Shown here in pieces: positions 1 to 6,158 of a DNA stretch of 22,631 nucleotides. Position 1 is the stretch's first letter, and every line of letters starts with the position of its first letter. The notes beneath the pieces are model-generated. The model was given only the letters and a program-made list of their open reading frames with translations, had not been told where the DNA came from and searched no databases. This DNA is from Chloroflexi bacterium RBG_13_51_52 (GTDB lineage: Bacteria; Chloroflexota; Dehalococcoidia; Dehalococcoidales; RBG-16-60-22): assembly GCA_001796525.1 (NCBI GenBank), contig MGMT01000004.1, forward strand, positions 1-22,631, read 5' to 3'. The translations under genes and the position numbers were made by a program.

Positions 1-60
1 GCCGGTTATTTACGCGATGGAGGCTGCTCGGAAATAATCAAAGTATTAGCTGGAAAATAA
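1..60 (+). CDS. C-terminal tail of an unidentified gene (5' truncated)
   Basis: Reading from base 1 gives an open frame of 19 codons ending in TAA at 58-60 (tail ...SEIIKVLAGK). Base composition here is ordinary for the GC-rich part of the window, unlike the AT-rich stretch that follows. The piece is too short to assign a family. A pyrimidine-pathway gene is possible given pyrK downstream, but nothing in the residues shows it. It may also be a chance open frame. Confidence 0.3.
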   Translation, partial: AGYLRDGGCSEIIKVLAGK

Positions 61-124
61 AGGCGGCGAGGAAGCAGGTGAGATAGATAGAGGAGTAAGG
101 GAGGGGGAGATAAAGAAACTAATC

Positions 125-373
125 ATGACAAATATGAGAATATTTACTATTACTACAAAAGGACATGATAGCCAAGACTTACACCCCGCGACCCATTTTC
201 TAAAAATAAGGGTGTTCGCAAATAATTACCGCCATGCTGTGATCAAAGCTAATAAAAATATCAAGTACCGAAATGATAAAGAGATAAAAGCAGGCGGCAA
301 CCTTATATATAAATTCATACCTTTACCTAATAAAGCTAATGTGGAGGAAAGGAAATACAAGGGGGTGAGGTAA
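125..373 (+). CDS. Hypothetical protein, 82 aa, AT-rich module
   Basis: A small, basic, soluble protein of 82 residues with many Lys, Asn and Ile; no membrane segment, signal peptide or cysteine motif is visible and I do not recognise the family. The purine-rich stretch ending near 110 could serve as a ribosome site but lies about 14 nt from the ATG, which is long. An alternative ATG at 134 (MRIFTITTKG) is even further away. The stop lies 6 bp before the next gene, whose Shine-Dalgarno overlaps this gene's end, so the two look cotranscribed. Codon use is AT-rich like its partner and unlike all later genes, which suggests joint acquisition. It could still be non-coding. Confidence 0.5.
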   Translation: MTNMRIFTITTKGHDSQDLHPATHFLKIRVFANNYRHAVIKANKNIKYRNDKEIKAGGNLIYKFIPLPNKANVEERKYKGVR

Positions 374-379
374 AGAAAA

Positions 380-1011
380 ATGCCAGAGTGGATAATATCA
401 ATCATAAGTGTAATTGTAGGTGCAGCAATAGTTGTAGGCGCAACAGAACTGGTTCAATTTATAAAACGTCCAAAATTGAAAATAGAATTCGAAAAAAAGG
501 GCGACTATAAATTATATATATCAAATAAAATTACTAAAATTAATATTCCTAAAGACCAACAAATTGAAAGAGGAAGGAAACATCTTAGAATAGGTGTTAC
601 AAATAATGGTTATTCAGTAGCGAATAATTGTGAAGCGAAAATTGAAATATTTAACCTTATAGATAAAAAAATTGAAGCTGATTCGAAATTAACATGGGAT
701 ATAAAACTTCATCCTAATTATAGTTCGAATGAATATAATAAAAGATATGCACCTATTGATATAAAAAAACAGGATACAGAGTATTTAGATTTTTCTTCCC
801 TTCAATACTCTCGAAGTAAATCAGATGATGATTTAAACCTGCAGAGACGATACATATTTCAACGTATCCTTCAATACAAATTAACCCAAAAACCAAATAT
901 AAGGTAATAATTAGTGTATATTCAAATAATGCCAAACCAAGTAGTTTTTCATTTACTATCAACTGGGATGGAACTATAGAAGGATTTGATAAAGCTTTTT
1001 ACAAAGAATAG
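380..1011 (+). CDS. Membrane-anchored unknown protein with an internal -1 frame change
   Basis: The zero frame runs 380-907 (175 aa). It starts with a hydrophobic helix (about residues 3-25, IISIISVIVGAAIVVGA), followed by a beta-rich soluble region (KLKIEFEK, LRIGVTNNGYSV) like small membrane-tethered proteins with an immunoglobulin-like fold. From about 830 the -1 frame carries protein-like sequence (ETIHISTYPS, YKVIISVYSNN, FSFTINWDGT) ending in TAG at 1009-1011. The zero-frame tail after 839 looks unnatural by comparison. Joining the frames at the TTTAAAC heptamer at 832-838 gives 210 residues. A strong ribosome site (GGGGGTGAGG, 361-370) precedes the ATG. Either programmed frameshifting, a one-base loss in the T/A run (a pseudogene), or a sequencing error explains this. 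Function unknown; very AT-rich. Confidence 0.6.
832..838 (+). promoter_or_regulatory. Candidate -1 ribosomal slippery heptamer (T TTA AAC)
   Basis: The zero-frame codons are GAT TTA AAC CTG, so the heptamer has the phase needed for tandem -1 slippage (TTA to TTT, AAC to AAA), and the -1 frame is open from here to 1011. Ten bases downstream, GATAC (849-853) can pair with GTATC (864-868), a weak 5-bp stem with a 10-nt loop. No upstream Shine-Dalgarno-like stimulator is obvious. The match could be chance in AT-rich DNA. Confidence 0.35.
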
Positions 1012-1019
1012 GAGTCTTG

Positions 1020-1796
1020 ATGAACCAGCTTAAATCTAGGATAGTGTCGGCGGTGGAGGCGATAAAGGGGGTGTACCTTTTCCGCCTAGAGGCGCCGGAG
1101 ATAGCCAGAGAGGCGAAGCCGGGGCAGTTCGTGATGGTGCGGTGCGCCAAAGAGACGATATTGCCGCGTCCGTTCAGCGTCCACGCCGTCAACGGCAAAG
1201 AGATAGCGCTGCTTTTCAGCGTGGTGGGTAAAGGGACGGGGTGGCTTTCGTTAAAGAAAAAGGGCGATACGCTCGATATCTTCGGGCCCCTGGGTAACGG
1301 CTACACCATCAATGAAAGCTCCAAGAACTTACTGCTGGTGGCAGGGGGGATGGGGATAGCGCCGCTGCGTTTCCTGGCGGAAGTCGCCGCCGCGCAGGGG
1401 AAAAAGGTGACCATTATCATGGGGGCGAGGTCGGGGGAATGCCTGCTGCCGGTGACGCCGTCGCAGAGTTTATTTGATAAGGGAATGCTGCCTGCCAACT
1501 TCCAGTGCATTAACGCCACGGAGGATGGGTCGGAGGGGTTTAAAGGACTGGCGACCCAGCTTATCCCCCACTACCTTAAAGGCATCGACCAAATATTCGC
1601 CTGCGGGCCGGTGGCGATGTATAAGACGATGGTGAAGATGCCGGAACTCAAGGGTAAAGACGTGCAGCTTTCCCTGGAGATAATGATGGGCTGCGGCACG
1701 GGCGTGTGCTACGGGTGCTCTATAAGGACGAGGGGAGGTCTAAAGCAGGTGTGCAAAGACGGTCCGGTTTTCGGGATGGGGGAGGTGGAGCTTTAA
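1020..1796 (+). CDS. pyrK: Dihydroorotate dehydrogenase electron-transfer subunit (PyrK)
   Basis: This is the iron-sulfur flavoprotein that passes electrons from the PyrD FMN subunit to NAD in pyrimidine synthesis; it acts in the cytosol. The 258 residues are a usual family length. Visible in order: FAD-binding RPFSV (50-54), the NAD-domain start GGMGIAPLRF (109-118), CGPVAMYKTM (195-204), and a C-terminal 2Fe-2S cluster with Cys225, Cys230, Cys233 and Cys245 followed by KDGPVF. I chose the ATG at 1020 because GGAG (1011-1014) lies 5 nt upstream; the TTG at 1017 is less well spaced. No pyrD lies next to it in this window. Other electron-transfer subunits of the ferredoxin-NADP reductase type (SudB-like) share this fold, but the Cys pattern and KDGPVF favour PyrK. 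Confidence 0.9.
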   Translation: MNQLKSRIVSAVEAIKGVYLFRLEAPEIAREAKPGQFVMVRCAKETILPRPFSVHAVNGKEIALLFSVVGKGTGWLSLKKKGDTLDIFGPLGNGYTINESSKNLLLVAGGMGIAPLRFLAEVAAAQGKKVTIIMGARSGECLLPVTPSQSLFDKGMLPANFQCINATEDGSEGFKGLATQLIPHYLKGIDQIFACGPVAMYKTMVKMPELKGKDVQLSLEIMMGCGTGVCYGCSIRTRGGLKQVCKDGPVFGMGEVEL

Positions 1797-1810
1797 AGGA
1801 AAGGGCAGGG

Positions 1811-1855
1811 TCCCGATTTTCATCGGGATGAGCCGAGGGGAAAAGGAGCGGCTCA
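1811..1855 (+). terminator. Two consecutive hairpins after pyrK
   Basis: TCCCGAT (1811-1817) pairs with ATCGGGA (1822-1828) across a 4-nt loop. Directly after it, TGAGCCG (1829-1835) pairs with CGGCTCA (1849-1855). There is no long T tract, so intrinsic termination is uncertain; the hairpins may protect the mRNA end or separate pyrK from the next promoter. Confidence 0.4.
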
Positions 1856-1857
1856 CT

Positions 1858-1887
1858 TTGACAACAATCGTACTTTAGGCATATAAT
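1858..1887 (+). promoter_or_regulatory. Consensus sigma-70 promoter for the desulforedoxin-like pair
   Basis: Perfect -35 TTGACA (1858-1863) and perfect -10 TATAAT (1882-1887), separated by 18 bp. The start of transcription is expected near 1894, giving a leader of about 30 nt with AGAGGTGAT before the ATG at 1923. Strong constitutive expression is the simplest reading. Confidence 0.85.
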
Positions 1888-1922
1888 TAATAAGGATAAA
1901 ATCTCTTAAAGAGGTGATATAC

Positions 1923-2042
1923 ATGGCTAATCAGGTAGGCAAGAGATATCGCTGCACCAAGTGTGGCGCCGAGATGATTATCACCAAGGGGGGCACCGGC
2001 ACCATCACCTGCTGCGGCCAGCCCATGGAAATCAAGCAGTAA
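1923..2042 (+). CDS. Desulforedoxin-like mini-protein, 39 aa
   Basis: The translation is a complete 39-residue protein with Cys11-X2-Cys14-X15-Cys30-Cys31, the same spacing as the FeS4 centre of desulforedoxin and of the N-terminal domain of desulfoferrodoxin. The family binds one iron in a tetrahedral Cys4 site, usually as a homodimer, and acts in cytosolic electron transfer or superoxide defence. No catalytic desulfoferrodoxin domain (His4-Cys) follows, so this is the stand-alone form. The ATG is 5-6 nt behind AGAGGTGAT and a perfect promoter precedes it. It is followed after 27 bp by a paralogue. It could alternatively bind zinc; the sequence cannot tell. Confidence 0.85.
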   Translation: MANQVGKRYRCTKCGAEMIITKGGTGTITCCGQPMEIKQ

Positions 2043-2069
2043 AGAACCCCGTTTGCAGGAGGTCAGAAA

Positions 2070-2213
2070 GTGGCAAGCCAATTGGGAAAAAGATACCGCT
2101 GTGCGAAATGTAATACCGAAGCACTCTGCACCAAAGCCGGCGAGGGCAAGCTTACCTGCTGCGGTGAAGAGATGAAAACGCAGGAAGCCAAACCCATACC
2201 CTCCTCGGACTAA
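2070..2213 (+). CDS. Desulforedoxin-like mini-protein, 47 aa (tandem paralogue)
   Basis: A GTG start lies 6 nt behind a full AGGAGGT (2057-2063). The 47 residues share the pattern of the preceding gene (LGKRYRC..C, then TCCGEEM): Cys11, Cys14, Cys30 and Cys31 are all kept. It has one extra Cys20 and an added acidic/proline tail (EAKPIPSSD). The body matches the first copy at roughly half the positions, so this is an old duplication with divergence, not a recent one. Both are probably made from one mRNA from the promoter at 1858. The extra cysteine could alter metal choice or allow a disulfide between partners; a heterodimer is possible but is inference. Confidence 0.85.
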   Translation: MASQLGKRYRCAKCNTEALCTKAGEGKLTCCGEEMKTQEAKPIPSSD

Positions 2214-2240
2214 GAAAACACATCAGAAAGTAGAACTCCA

Positions 2241-2275
2241 GATGCACCGGACAACTCAACAAGTGCCGGCGCATC
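2241..2275. terminator. Hairpin between converging transcripts
   Basis: GATGC (2241-2245) pairs with GCATC (2271-2275) and CCGG (2247-2250) with CCGG (2266-2269), with one A/C mismatch between them and ACT/AGT pairing further in. It sits between the desulforedoxin-like pair (plus) and rpsT (minus). Neither side has a T tract, so it may mark mRNA ends in both directions without being a strong intrinsic terminator. Confidence 0.4.
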
Positions 2276-2297
2276 TCCGTGAGAAATATCCCGTTAG

Positions 2298-2651
2298 CTA
2301 CTCAGCTTTTTCCGCTTTAGATTCAGCTTTCTTTTTGGGTTCAGCCTTCGCTTTAGATTCCGCTTTCGGTTTGGATTCAGCTTTTGGTTTGGCGGGCGCC
2401 TTATTCAATTTTTTCAGCAGGCGTGATTTACGCCGCGCGGCGTTGTTGTCGTGGAACACCTTTTTCTCCGCAGCTTTATCGAGAACGCTGACGGCGGTTG
2501 CCACGGCTACTTTAGCCGCCTCGAGGTCGCCTTCAAAGATAAGTTTTTCCGCTTTGGCGATATCCGTCTTCACCTGGCTGCGGAGAGATTTATTGCGTGT
2601 CTGCCTTCTTCCCGAAGCACGCGCTGCCTTCTGTGCCGATTTGCTACCCAA
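2298..2651 (-). CDS. rpsT: 30S ribosomal protein S20 with an extended Lys/Ala/Glu tail
   Basis: S20 binds 16S rRNA early in small-subunit assembly. Residues 1-85 show the family's basic helical bundle (SAQKAARASGRRQTRNKSLR at the N-terminus; HDNNAARRKSRLLKKLNK near 67-84). The usual length is about 86-90 residues; here 117. The extra ~33 residues are a low-complexity tail built from repeated KAE units (KAESKPKAESKAKAE). The start is TTG, supported by GGAGGT 5 nt upstream. The gene follows rel by 13 bp on the same strand, so rel and rpsT are probably cotranscribed, putting a stringent-response enzyme and a ribosomal protein on one mRNA. The tail is probably disordered and rRNA-binding; that part is inference. 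Confidence 0.95.
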   Translation of the reverse strand: MGSKSAQKAARASGRRQTRNKSLRSQVKTDIAKAEKLIFEGDLEAAKVAVATAVSVLDKAAEKKVFHDNNAARRKSRLLKKLNKAPAKPKAESKPKAESKAKAEPKKKAESKAEKAE

Positions 2652-2664
2652 GGTTTACCTCCAC

Positions 2665-4878
2665 TTAATTTTTACTCGAACCGACATCCCCGGCCTTTTT
2701 AGGAACGGACGGGGAATCGGGGGTACTCTGTTTTGATGCATCTTCGCCGATGCGGCTTACGCTTAGGACACCCTTGACGCCATCGATTTTCTTTAAAATC
2801 TGGCTTAAATGCGCCAGCCCTTTAGTTTGCAGTGACAGAAAAATATTAATCCGCTGGCCGTTGCCGTTAGTGAGGTTCATCGAGGTGATGTTGACTTTTT
2901 CTTCCGCCACGAGGGTGCTGATGTCTCGCATCAAGCCAACCCTGTCCCAGGCGTCCACCTGGATTTTCACCGGATAAAGAAGGTCGCTACGGCCCCAATC
3001 CACGGGAATCAGGCGTTCCTTTTCATCCTCGTTGATAACGTTATGGCAGTCTTCGCGGTGGATGGTAACGCCGCGGCTCCGCGTTATATAGCCTATAATC
3101 TTATCGCCGGGGACGGGGTGACAGCACTGGGCGATACTGGTCATAAGGTCGCCGACCCCCAGAACCTGCACGGCGGAAGGCGCCATCTGGGCGGGGGCAA
3201 CGGGTTCGGCAACCTGCTGCGATTCTTTTTCCTGCGCCGCTAGCTTTAAAACAATCTGGTGGGCGGTAATGCTGCCATTGCCCACCGCCGCAATAAAGTC
3301 GTCCAGATTATTGTAGCTAAACAGTTCCGCTATAGCCTGGCGGTCCGTCTTTATGCCAAGTCGGCGCAACTCTTTATCCAGAATCTGCTTGCCGCGCTCG
3401 ATGCTCTCCGTCTTTTCACGTTTATTGAACCACTGGCGAATCTTGTTCCTCGCATGAGTAGTATGGACAAAGCCCAGGTTGGGATTAAGCCAGTCGAGGC
3501 TGGGACCCCGCGGCGCTTTCGAGGAGACAATTTCAATAATATCGCCGTTTTTCAGCTGATAGCTCAAGGACACCAGCTTGCCGTTTATCTTCGCCCCGAT
3601 GCAGCGATGCCCCAGGTCCGTATGCACCCGGTAGGCGAAATCCAAAGGGGTAGAACCCTTGGGGAGATCTTTTATCTCACCGCGTGGTGTATAGACAAAA
3701 ACCTGGTCGATGAAGATGTCCGTCTTTACCGACTCCAAAAACTCTTCGGCGCCGGCGAGCTCACGATGCCATTCGACAAGCTGGCGGAGCCAGCCTACCC
3801 TGTCCTCGAACTCCAGGTCTTTTTTACCGCCTTCTTTATAGCGCCAGTGCGCCGCCACGCCGTATTCAGCGATATGGTGCATTTCCGTGGTGCGTATCTG
3901 GACTTCCAGGGGAGTGGTACCGAGGCACATCACCGCCGTATGCAGCGCTTGATACCCGTTGGGCTTGGGATTAGCAATATAGTCGTCAAACGCATCGGGC
4001 ATGGGGCGCCAGATGCTGTGGATAATACCGACGGCGCTATAGCATTCCGGCATGGTTTTGACGACAACCCTTAGAGCGAGCAGGTCGTAGATTTCATCAA
4101 AGTGTTTGCCCAGCGCGGTGTATTTTTCCATTTTCTGGTAGATGCTGTAAATATGCTTGGAGCGACCGAAAATATCGGCGGATATGCCCGCGCTATCCAG
4201 CTCTTTCTTTAAAACGCGGATAGCCCGGTTAAGAAATTTTTCCCGCTGTTCACGCCTGGTATCCACAAGGCGAGCAATCCGCTGGTATTCCTGCGGCTTG
4301 AGATATCTAAAGGATAGGTCCTCCAGCTGCCATTTAAGTTCCCAGATACCCAGGCGGTGCGCCAGCGGCGCATAAATCTCCAGAGTCTCCTGGGCATTTT
4401 TAAGCTGGCGGTCCCTGGGGAGGGCATCCAGTGTGCGCATATTGTGAAGTCGGTCTGCCAGCTTGATGAAGACGACGCGCAGGTCTTCCGCCATGGCTAC
4501 CAGCATTTTGCGGAGGTTTTCCGCCTGCGTTACGCTCGGCACGCTGCCGGAAGCGGTCAAGGAAACCTTACCAAGCTTGGTAGTGCCGTCAACCAGCTTG
4601 GCTATTTCGGGGCCGAACTTTGCCTCGATATCTTTTATGGGCAGACCGGTGTCCTCGGGGATATCATGGAGCAGGGCAGCCGCGAGGGAACTGGTATCAA
4701 GTTGGAGTTCAGCCAGAATGAAAGCCGTCTGGAGGGGGTGCTCCATAAAAGGCTCGCCGGAAAGGCGCACCTGGCCCTGATGTTTTTCAGAGGCAAACTT
4801 ATACGCCTCTTCCAGGACAGCAAGTTTTTCCGGCGAATGATATTCCCTGGCTTTTTCGAGGAGTCGATTAAATTCCAT
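2665..4878 (-). CDS. rel: Bifunctional (p)ppGpp synthetase/hydrolase (Rel/SpoT family)
   Basis: The enzyme makes ppGpp from GTP/GDP and ATP during amino-acid starvation and can degrade it; it works at the ribosome. All domains of a long RSH protein are visible over 737 residues: HD hydrolase with His47, HD at 71-72, ED at 75-76 and KLADRLHNMRTL (139-150); synthetase with GRSKHIYSIYQKM (238-250) and KPNGYQALHT (305-314); TGS domain (about 388-450); a Cys-rich motif with CCHPVPGDKI (585-594); and a C-terminal ACT domain (about 636-712, VDAWDRVGLMRDIS). With both catalytic halves intact it is probably bifunctional. A good promoter lies 64 bp upstream. The C-terminus ends in a short Ser/Pro/Lys tail. 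The ATG used has only a weak ribosome site (GGGCAGG, close to the start). Confidence 0.95.
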   Translation of the reverse strand: MEFNRLLEKAREYHSPEKLAVLEEAYKFASEKHQGQVRLSGEPFMEHPLQTAFILAELQLDTSSLAAALLHDIPEDTGLPIKDIEAKFGPEIAKLVDGTTKLGKVSLTASGSVPSVTQAENLRKMLVAMAEDLRVVFIKLADRLHNMRTLDALPRDRQLKNAQETLEIYAPLAHRLGIWELKWQLEDLSFRYLKPQEYQRIARLVDTRREQREKFLNRAIRVLKKELDSAGISADIFGRSKHIYSIYQKMEKYTALGKHFDEIYDLLALRVVVKTMPECYSAVGIIHSIWRPMPDAFDDYIANPKPNGYQALHTAVMCLGTTPLEVQIRTTEMHHIAEYGVAAHWRYKEGGKKDLEFEDRVGWLRQLVEWHRELAGAEEFLESVKTDIFIDQVFVYTPRGEIKDLPKGSTPLDFAYRVHTDLGHRCIGAKINGKLVSLSYQLKNGDIIEIVSSKAPRGPSLDWLNPNLGFVHTTHARNKIRQWFNKREKTESIERGKQILDKELRRLGIKTDRQAIAELFSYNNLDDFIAAVGNGSITAHQIVLKLAAQEKESQQVAEPVAPAQMAPSAVQVLGVGDLMTSIAQCCHPVPGDKIIGYITRSRGVTIHREDCHNVINEDEKERLIPVDWGRSDLLYPVKIQVDAWDRVGLMRDISTLVAEEKVNITSMNLTNGNGQRINIFLSLQTKGLAHLSQILKKIDGVKGVLSVSRIGEDASKQSTPDSPSVPKKAGDVGSSKN

Positions 4879-4941
4879 ACCTGCCCGCCCACAGCGATGA
4901 TTACCGAGCTTACCTCTATTTATTAATAGAACTGTCTTTTA

Positions 4942-4970
4942 AGTATAAACCAAATTTGCAGGGGTGTAAA
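4942..4970 (-). promoter_or_regulatory. Sigma-70 promoter for rel-rpsT
   Basis: On the minus strand the -35 is TTTACA (4970-4965) and the -10 TATACT (4947-4942), 17 bp apart. Transcription should start near 4935, leaving a leader of about 57 nt. The site lies in the gap after the cupin stop codon, so rel need not depend on the nudix-cupin mRNA. Confidence 0.7.
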
Positions 4971-4971
4971 A

Positions 4972-5376
4972 CTATCTGGTAGCGTACTGGGCGGATAGGA
5001 GGGTATCGATAAAGATAATGGGTTTTTCAATTCTTTTAAAGTCCATGGGGCCGTGCACCATACCGGCGGGGACACGTACGGCGGTGGGGACATTAATGAT
5101 GTGCTTTTCACACTCTTCACCGAGAGAGAACTCAACTTCGGCTTTAAATTCTTTAATATTCGAGAGGTCGGCACCGATGAAAAAATAGAATTGTTCAAAA
5201 TCATGGCTGTGGGGTTCTTTGACCAGAATACCCGGTTCGGCAATATAGTGTATCCTTAAAGAGAATTCCGCACCATCAAAGTGCTGGGCGCCGTTAGCTA
5301 CCACGACGGGGAAAAACCCGCCCCTTGTTAATATCGGTTCTTTCACGAAATACTTATCGTACTTGTTGTTTGCCAT
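4972..5376 (-). CDS. Small single-domain cupin protein
   Basis: 134 residues forming one cupin barrel. Metal ligands are visible in motif 1 (PHSHDFEQFYFF, His56, His58, Glu61) and motif 2 (PAGMVHGP, His108). Cupins of this size range from dioxygenases and isomerases to ligand sensors; the sequence does not fix a substrate. I chose the ATG at 5376 because GGAG lies 11 nt upstream and it follows the nudix stop by 25 bp; an upstream ATG at 5445 would overlap the nudix gene by 44 bp and lacks such a site. It is probably cotranscribed with the nudix gene. Confidence 0.85.
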   Translation of the reverse strand: MANNKYDKYFVKEPILTRGGFFPVVVANGAQHFDGAEFSLRIHYIAEPGILVKEPHSHDFEQFYFFIGADLSNIKEFKAEVEFSLGEECEKHIINVPTAVRVPAGMVHGPMDFKRIEKPIIFIDTLLSAQYATR

Positions 5377-5401
5377 ATCACGATATTCTCCTTTTCCATA
5401 T

Positions 5402-6037
5402 TCAGTCTGGAGCGTCAAAATAGGGAGATTCCATTTCACCGCCAAAAAGTTTAAATAAAAAGGGCACTATTTGGGGGTGACCGTTGGATAAAGGAGGTAG
5501 TTTATCCGCTGAAAAGAAGCCGTAATCCGTTGTTTCATTACTAGTAACTGGTTTCCCCCGGGTAACTTTAACTTCAAAGATAACATGATAAAGCTGGGAT
5601 TTCAGCTGACTCTTCCATATCCGTGAATCGAAAATACCCAACAGCCGCACTACTTTACCATTCAACCCGGTTTCTTCCTTAAGTTCTCTTAAAGCGGCAT
5701 TAGTCAATGTTTCTCCCACTTCAACCATGCCGCCCGGCGTCCCCCACAGGCCGTTATCGAGTCGTTTTATAAGTAGTATTTGACCATTTCTAAAAACAGC
5801 GGCGTCCGCACCGAGGAGGGGACAAATATGTCCGGATATGTCATGGTACCGGCTGTAATCGTTAATGACAGACTTACCGTCCGCGATATTTATAATCCGC
5901 CGGCTCGCCGCTAACACCTTTTCATAGCGTTCGCGTTCATAGTCGTTGCGGGCGTATTGCAGACCTAAAGTTGCCACTGCCTGCAACTCATCCGCGATAC
6001 AGTAAAGACTGGAGACGGCATCTTTATCTGGTTTCAT
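5402..6037 (-). CDS. Nudix hydrolase with helical N-terminal domain
   Basis: 211 residues. An N-terminal helical region (about 8-50, with AVATLGLQYARNDYERERY) matches the nudix N-terminal domain (PF12535 type) found in ADP-ribose or nucleotide-sugar pyrophosphatases. The Nudix box is complete: Gly103, Glu109, Arg117-Glu118, Glu121-Glu122 and Gly124, in GGMVEVGETLTNAALRELKE. The box binds Mg2+ and cleaves a nucleoside diphosphate linked to another moiety; the exact substrate is unknown. The gene is divergent from hisS, and its start lies near the hisS promoter candidate. No strong ribosome site precedes the ATG, so a very short or absent leader is possible. The cupin gene follows on the same strand. 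Confidence 0.9.
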   Translation of the reverse strand: MKPDKDAVSSLYCIADELQAVATLGLQYARNDYERERYEKVLAASRRIINIADGKSVINDYSRYHDISGHICPLLGADAAVFRNGQILLIKRLDNGLWGTPGGMVEVGETLTNAALRELKEETGLNGKVVRLLGIFDSRIWKSQLKSQLYHVIFEVKVTRGKPVTSNETTDYGFFSADKLPPLSNGHPQIVPFLFKLFGGEMESPYFDAPD

Positions 6038-6061
6038 GTTACCATATTTTACACTTATAAT
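6032..6061 (+). promoter_or_regulatory. Possible promoter for hisS
   Basis: A perfect -10 TATAAT (6056-6061) with a weak -35 TTTCAT (6032-6037) 18 bp upstream; the -35 overlaps the start of the divergent nudix gene. The resulting leader (about 90 nt) ends in a 7-bp hairpin (TATTCTT 6122-6128 with AAGAATA 6140-6146) touching the hisS Shine-Dalgarno, which could affect translation. No T-box sequence is present. Confidence 0.35.
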
Positions 6062-6158
6062 GTACCAGCGGCAACAATAATTTTTTCAGGCTATCCCTTT
6101 GCAAATATTCGGTCGATACTGTATTCTTGCTTTAAGACAAAGAATAAGGAGATCTTAT

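Noticed and set aside
2242..2736. 164-codon plus-strand frame with Ala/Phe/Leu repeats
   Set aside because: It is the antisense of the KAE-rich rpsT tail; the apparent repeats come from that low-complexity region.
3259..4074. 271-codon open frame on the plus strand
   Set aside because: Lies entirely opposite rel, whose domains are unmistakable; the plus-strand translation shows no family features.
6099..6158. Upstream ATG start for hisS
   Set aside because: Adds residues foreign to the family; AAGGAG with a TTG at 6159 gives the normal N-terminus.
6062..6158. T-box leader before hisS
   Set aside because: No T-box core sequence or antiterminator/terminator pair; only a short hairpin next to the Shine-Dalgarno.
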